Below are positions 7,300 to 9,621 of a stretch of DNA of 9,621 nt, piece after piece. Below the pieces are notes generated by a model. That model saw only the letters and a program-made list of their open reading frames with translations. It made no database searches and was not told where the DNA came from. The stretch comes from Thermococci archaeon (GTDB lineage: Archaea; Methanobacteriota_B; Thermococci; Thermococcales; Thermococcaceae), in the NCBI GenBank assembly GCA_003663695.1, contig QMUB01000022.1, positions 1 through 9,621 of the forward strand, in the 5' to 3' direction. The first letter of the stretch is position 1. Each line of letters begins with the position of its first letter. A program made the position numbers and the translations under genes.

Positions 7300-8028
7300 A
7301 TGAAGACACTCCTTATAGCACTTCTCTCCTTTGGAGGGGGATTCATAGGTTCCATGATGAGCGGGGGAAGCATGATAATCTTTTCAATTCTCACTTTCGC
7401 CGGGCTTCCCATAAAAGAGGCGACTGGAACTCTGAAGGTTGTCATAGCAGCTTTAACCTTCGTATCTACACTCACTTACTTTAAGGGCGGGGTGCTCGAC
7501 GTTAAGCTCGCACCACTTTTAACCATCTCCTCAATTTTTGGTGCATTTCTTGGGAGCTCCTTTTTCCTATGCCTCTCTCGGGAACTGGCAAATTTTGTGG
7601 CTGCTGCACTCCTACTGGTGGGGATATATTTTACAATAAGATTCAGCTCGGATTTTGGAGAAGAACCTAAAAGAAAAAGCAGGATAGAGATTTCAATAAT
7701 AGGGTTGCTCATAGGAATTTATATTGGAATCCTCGGGATTGCCTCCACTTTAATTGTTATATCTGCTTTGAGAGTATTCTTCAAGCTGGACATGCTAAAA
7801 GCAAATGGGACTGCGAAAATGGTAATCTTCCTAAATAACGCGATAGCTGCCGTTAACTATGGATTACAGGGGAGTGTAGACTACTCCATGATGTGGCTCA
7901 TTCTGATCCCCGTTGTAGCAGGCTCATGGCTGGGAGCTAAAAGTGCCCTAAAGATGGGCAGCAAAAGGCTTAGAGTTGTTTTCATTATAATAGGAATTCT
8001 AACGCTTCTAAAAATCTTAATCCAGTAA
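7300..8028 (+). CDS. TauE/SafE-family (DUF81) membrane transporter
   Basis: This is a 242-residue integral membrane protein of the TauE/SafE family, whose members are thought to export sulfite, sulfoacetate or other anions. The substrate here cannot be told. It shows two related halves. Each starts with a Gly-rich membrane helix: GGGFIGSMMSGGSMIIFSIL (residues 12-31, with the following GLPIKEATGTLK loop) and GLLIGIYIGILGIASTLIVI (135-154, with the following LKANGTAK loop). Hydrophobic segments lie near 4-32, 44-60, 70-91, 96-114, 129-160, 173-190, 197-214 and 226-241, with a charged central loop at about 115-129 (EEPKRKSRIE). The ATG lies about 24 nt behind a TATA box, which suits leaderless translation. 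It is divergent from the TOPRIM gene. Its stop lies only 3 nt from the 3' end of a tRNA remnant. Confidence 0.9.
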   Translation: MKTLLIALLSFGGGFIGSMMSGGSMIIFSILTFAGLPIKEATGTLKVVIAALTFVSTLTYFKGGVLDVKLAPLLTISSIFGAFLGSSFFLCLSRELANFVAAALLLVGIYFTIRFSSDFGEEPKRKSRIEISIIGLLIGIYIGILGIASTLIVISALRVFFKLDMLKANGTAKMVIFLNNAIAAVNYGLQGSVDYSMMWLILIPVVAGSWLGAKSALKMGSKRLRVVFIIIGILTLLKILIQ

Positions 8029-8030
8029 AA

Positions 8031-8069
8031 GTGGTGCGGTGGCCGGGATTCGAACCCTGATTATTGGCT
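8031..8069 (+). pseudogene. Older attachment site: tRNA-Gly 3'-end copy with a dead integrase start
   Basis: Bases 8032-8057 are identical to 9383-9408. On the - strand this is the T-arm and 3' acceptor strand of a tRNA, ending in CCA. Beyond 8057 similarity fades but stays visible to about 8069 (TTATTGGCT against TTACCGGCT), with the T stem now mismatched. Read on the + strand from GTG 8031 it gives VVRWPGFEP and then TGA, where the right-hand copy continues as PGLPAWKA. It looks like a decayed left attachment site and integrase N-terminus of an earlier element. Confidence 0.75.
8032..8057. repeat. 26-bp direct repeat, copy 1 (att-like, tRNA 3' end)
   Basis: Identical to copy 2 at 9383-9408, at a spacing of 1351 bp. 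It encodes the tRNA T-loop TTCGAAT and the acceptor end with CCA on the - strand. Confidence 0.9.
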
Positions 8070-8077
8070 AAGCCTAT

Positions 8078-9154
8078 TCAAAGCCTTCGAAATACCCTGT
8101 AAAGCACTGGATCGGGTATTCTATATTTTCCGTAGCCTATAGTTTCAAGAAACCCATAATCCACAAGTTTTGAGAGATACCTCCTCATAGATTTCTCATC
8201 CACCCTGCCGCCGAGGCTGTCTCTTATAGCTTCCCACCTTGCATAACTCCCACCTTCGCTTAATCTTGCTACAGTCCTCATTATTTTCCTGTACCTTGGA
8301 GAGAGCCTATCAAGCTCCTTGAATTCTGTCTCCACATAAATCATAGCCTTTTTGAGAACCTGCTCAATGGCCTCCTCGTTGGTAAGACCATCAATCCTGT
8401 GAGCACCATAATGCACAAGCCATCCTGGAACTCCATCGAGTGTATTGACCACTGGGAGAAGCTCCCTCTCATCCATACTACTCCCATATTCCTCAAAGCC
8501 CCGCCTCAAAAATTCCAGACTTTCGGAAGGATTGAAGCGCGGTAGTGATATTCGAACTTCATATCTTCCAAAGAGCGGAGCATTGCCATCATCAATGCGG
8601 AGAAAGTTTTCCAGCACACCAACCTGGGAGCCTGTAAAAACGAGCACTATATTGTGTAAGGTATCAAGAATCCAAGCGAAAAGCCGCGTAAGATCTTCGT
8701 TTGAGAATCTGAGATATTGAGCCTCATCAAATGCAATAATAACAAGGTCGTTTGATTCATTTATAGTACTTAGAACCTCTGTTATGTTAGGAGGTTTTCC
8801 GTGAAGTTCAAATTCAATCCCACTAAGTTTAATGCCTCTTACCTTTGAAATTATCCCACCAACAAAGCCTTTTCCAAGAATAGCTTTGTGTAAACCCTCG
8901 GCGATTATTCTCTGGGGATATTTTGAATTCAGGGAAGTAGCTGCCCGAGCATCTATAACTGCGTAGGGAACCCCATACTCTTTATGAAGTTCATTGAGAG
9001 TAGCATAAAGAAAACTTGTCTTCCCTATCCTTCTCGGCCCGGTAATTATGAAGAAATTCCTTTTCTTCTCAATAGCATCGAGAAAGGTTAGATACTCTGC
9101 TCTTCGTCCAAATAGTTCATCAATTGATGTTTTTGGTTGGACATTGAACAACAT
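8078..9154 (-). CDS. Archaeal-type AAA ATPase (PF01637-like) with C-terminal winged helix
   Basis: This is a 358-residue P-loop ATPase of the family found in many copies in archaeal chromosomes and integrated elements. The cellular role is unknown. The start reads MLFNVQPKTSIDELFGRRAE, a typical N-terminus for the family. Walker A is GPRRIGKTS (39-47, K45). Walker B is LVIIAFDEAQ (137-146, D143 and E144). A sensor-1-like LVFTGS (171-176) and the RISLPRFNPSESLEFL segment follow. Residues 285-358 form a winged helix ending DPVLYRVFRRL. The ATG at 9154 is chosen over an upstream in-frame TTG (9247) because GGGGTG and a TATA box lie at the right distances before it. The upstream codons would also precede the predicted transcript start. 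The gene fills almost all of the interval between the two att-like repeats, so it is probably cargo of an old integrated element. Confidence 0.92.
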   Translation of the reverse strand: MLFNVQPKTSIDELFGRRAEYLTFLDAIEKKRNFFIITGPRRIGKTSFLYATLNELHKEYGVPYAVIDARAATSLNSKYPQRIIAEGLHKAILGKGFVGGIISKVRGIKLSGIEFELHGKPPNITEVLSTINESNDLVIIAFDEAQYLRFSNEDLTRLFAWILDTLHNIVLVFTGSQVGVLENFLRIDDGNAPLFGRYEVRISLPRFNPSESLEFLRRGFEEYGSSMDERELLPVVNTLDGVPGWLVHYGAHRIDGLTNEEAIEQVLKKAMIYVETEFKELDRLSPRYRKIMRTVARLSEGGSYARWEAIRDSLGGRVDEKSMRRYLSKLVDYGFLETIGYGKYRIPDPVLYRVFRRL

Positions 9155-9160
9155 TTGTGG

Positions 9161-9206
9161 ACACACCCCATTATGGGTAACCTCCATAGATGTATATAAA
9201 CTTTCT
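9161..9206 (-). promoter_or_regulatory. Promoter and ribosome binding site of the ATPase gene
   Basis: On the - strand GAAAG (BRE-like) is followed by TTTATATA (9200-9193), a near-ideal Thermococcales TATA box. Transcription should start near 9171. GGGGTGTGT (9169-9161) then lies 6 nt before the ATG at 9154. It is among the clearest promoter signals in the window and decides the start of the ATPase. Confidence 0.65.
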
Positions 9207-9275
9207 GAAGAATATAATGATGCTGTTAGATAACCATGACTTGACAATGGTGTAGTTTTAGCATAAGCATTCTCC

Positions 9276-9362
9276 TTATCCCAACGCTATCGATATGATG
9301 AGCACTCCTGTGGTCACTGACAGAATATTATGATAGATTTGAGTGATTATTAAGCAGAACAT
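9276..9362 (-). CDS. Possible 28-residue membrane peptide, weak
   Basis: Between the ATPase promoter and the second att-like repeat, a - strand ATG (9362) opens a short frame, MFCLIITQIYHNILSVTTGV plus eight residues, almost wholly a single hydrophobic helix. There is no clear Shine-Dalgarno, only CTAGTG just before the ATG. It could be the end of a lost membrane protein, a real micropeptide or chance. The rest of 9248-9381 shows nothing recognisable. Confidence 0.15.
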   Translation of the reverse strand: MFCLIITQIYHNILSVTTGVLIISIALG

Positions 9363-9381
9363 CACTAGGAAGAATATTTTG

Positions 9382-9621
9382 ATGGTGCGGTGGCCGGGAT
9401 TCGAACCCGGGTTACCGGCTTGGAAGGCGGAAGATTTTAGTGGAATGTGGGTCTCTCTCAAAGAGCAGTTTGAGGAATGGCTCTCATCACAAGTAAAGGC
9501 TGGAAAACTCTCTGAAGAAACGGCATGCGAATATTCAAGAGCATTGAAGAAGTTCTTTGACAAATACTGCCCACATTCGGTTGGTGAACTTGAAAGAGCC
9601 CTCGCCAAGGAGAACTATAAA
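9382..9621 (+). CDS. int: SSV-type tyrosine integrase, N-terminal part (3'-partial)
   Basis: Eighty codons run open to the window edge. The first 15 or so (MVRWPGFEPGLPAWK) are encoded by the antisense strand of the tRNA-Gly 3' half. This arrangement is known for SSV-type integrases of Thermococcales elements such as pT26-2. After the tRNA part comes MWVSLKEQFEEWLSSQVKAG, then KLSEETACEYSRALKKFFDK, a helical core-binding (SAM-like) domain of tyrosine recombinases. The catalytic domain (R...HxxR...Y) lies outside the window. The ATG at 9382 is 9 nt behind AGGAAG. ATG 9445, just inside element-specific sequence, is an alternative start. The frame shows no disabling mutation here, so the element to the right may be recent. 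Confidence 0.85.
   Translation, partial: MVRWPGFEPGLPAWKAEDFSGMWVSLKEQFEEWLSSQVKAGKLSEETACEYSRALKKFFDKYCPHSVGELERALAKENYK
9383..9408. repeat. 26-bp direct repeat, copy 2 (att-like, tRNA 3' end)
   Basis: Identical to copy 1 at 8032-8057. It is the outer part of the longer tRNA-derived core at 9383-9428. Confidence 0.9.
9383..9428 (-). pseudogene. 3' half of tRNA-Gly(UCC), attachment site core
   Basis: On the - strand this gives anticodon loop CTTCCAA (anticodon TCC, glycine), 3' anticodon stem GCCGG, variable TAAC, T stem CCGGG/CCCGG around TTCGAAT, acceptor strand CCACCGC, A, CCA. The 5' anticodon stem would have to be CCGGC, but the sequence leaves that pattern after two bases, so the tRNA's 5' half is absent. 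This is the expected form of one attachment junction of an element integrated in a tRNA gene. Confidence 0.85.

Noticed and set aside
9155..9247. Upstream extension of the ATPase to a TTG start at 9247 (31 extra residues)
   Set aside because: A near-ideal TATA box and the ribosome binding site lie inside this extension, and the family N-terminus begins at the ATG at 9154.
9383..9428. A complete, functional tRNA-Gly gene
   Set aside because: Only the 3' half from the anticodon loop onward is present. The 5' anticodon stem, D arm and 5' acceptor strand are replaced by integrase codons.
9276..9608. A 110-residue - strand frame covering the integrase and tRNA region
   Set aside because: Most of it is antisense to the integrase frame and the tRNA half. 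It has no family resemblance there. Only its last 28 residues are kept, as a weak possible peptide.
1..9621. CRISPR array or insertion-sequence transposase
   Set aside because: No regularly spaced short repeats and no transposase-like protein or terminal inverted repeats were seen. The only notable repeat is the tRNA-derived pair.

Overview
The window comes from a hyperthermophilic archaeon of the order Thermococcales (Thermococcus, Pyrococcus or Palaeococcus type). The evidence is a Vent/Deep Vent-like family B DNA polymerase, an intein-bearing MCM helicase, an archaeal initiation factor aIF2 beta, TATA/BRE promoters followed by very short leaders, and a tRNA-borne SSV-type integrase. The genus cannot be fixed from the sequence alone.

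Left part (1-3190, + strand): the window opens inside an intein of the replicative MCM helicase. The frame alternates intein 1 (C-terminal part), a short extein with Walker B, a complete 372-residue intein 2, and the rest of the AAA+ core with the C-terminal winged helix. The aIF2 beta gene follows 11 nt later, with its ribosome binding site overlapping the mcm stop codon. This is a replication/translation operon.

Middle (3191-6141): a small orphan frame of uncertain status is followed by an intact, intein-free DNA polymerase B with its own promoter. After the polymerase come a hairpin across its stop codon and a decayed coding remnant, possibly of a HEPN domain.

Right-middle (6142-8028): a TOPRIM-domain protein (- strand) and a TauE/SafE-type membrane carrier (+ strand) diverge from an 81-bp intergenic region with back-to-back promoters. 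The - strand start region also reads as a near-textbook box C/D guide RNA, at the position where transcription should begin.

Right end (8029-9621): this is an integration hot spot. Two direct copies of the 3' part of a tRNA gene lie 1351 bp apart, 26 bp of them identical. The second copy extends into the anticodon loop (UCC, glycine). Between them sits one archaeal-type AAA ATPase gene (- strand). The second copy is the 5' end of an SSV-type integrase gene read antisense to the tRNA, open to the window edge. The first copy reads in the same frame but is stopped by TGA. The simplest reading is serial integration at one tRNA-Gly gene: an older element reduced to its ATPase and a dead integrase start, then a newer element that continues beyond the window, with the intact tRNA expected at its far end.
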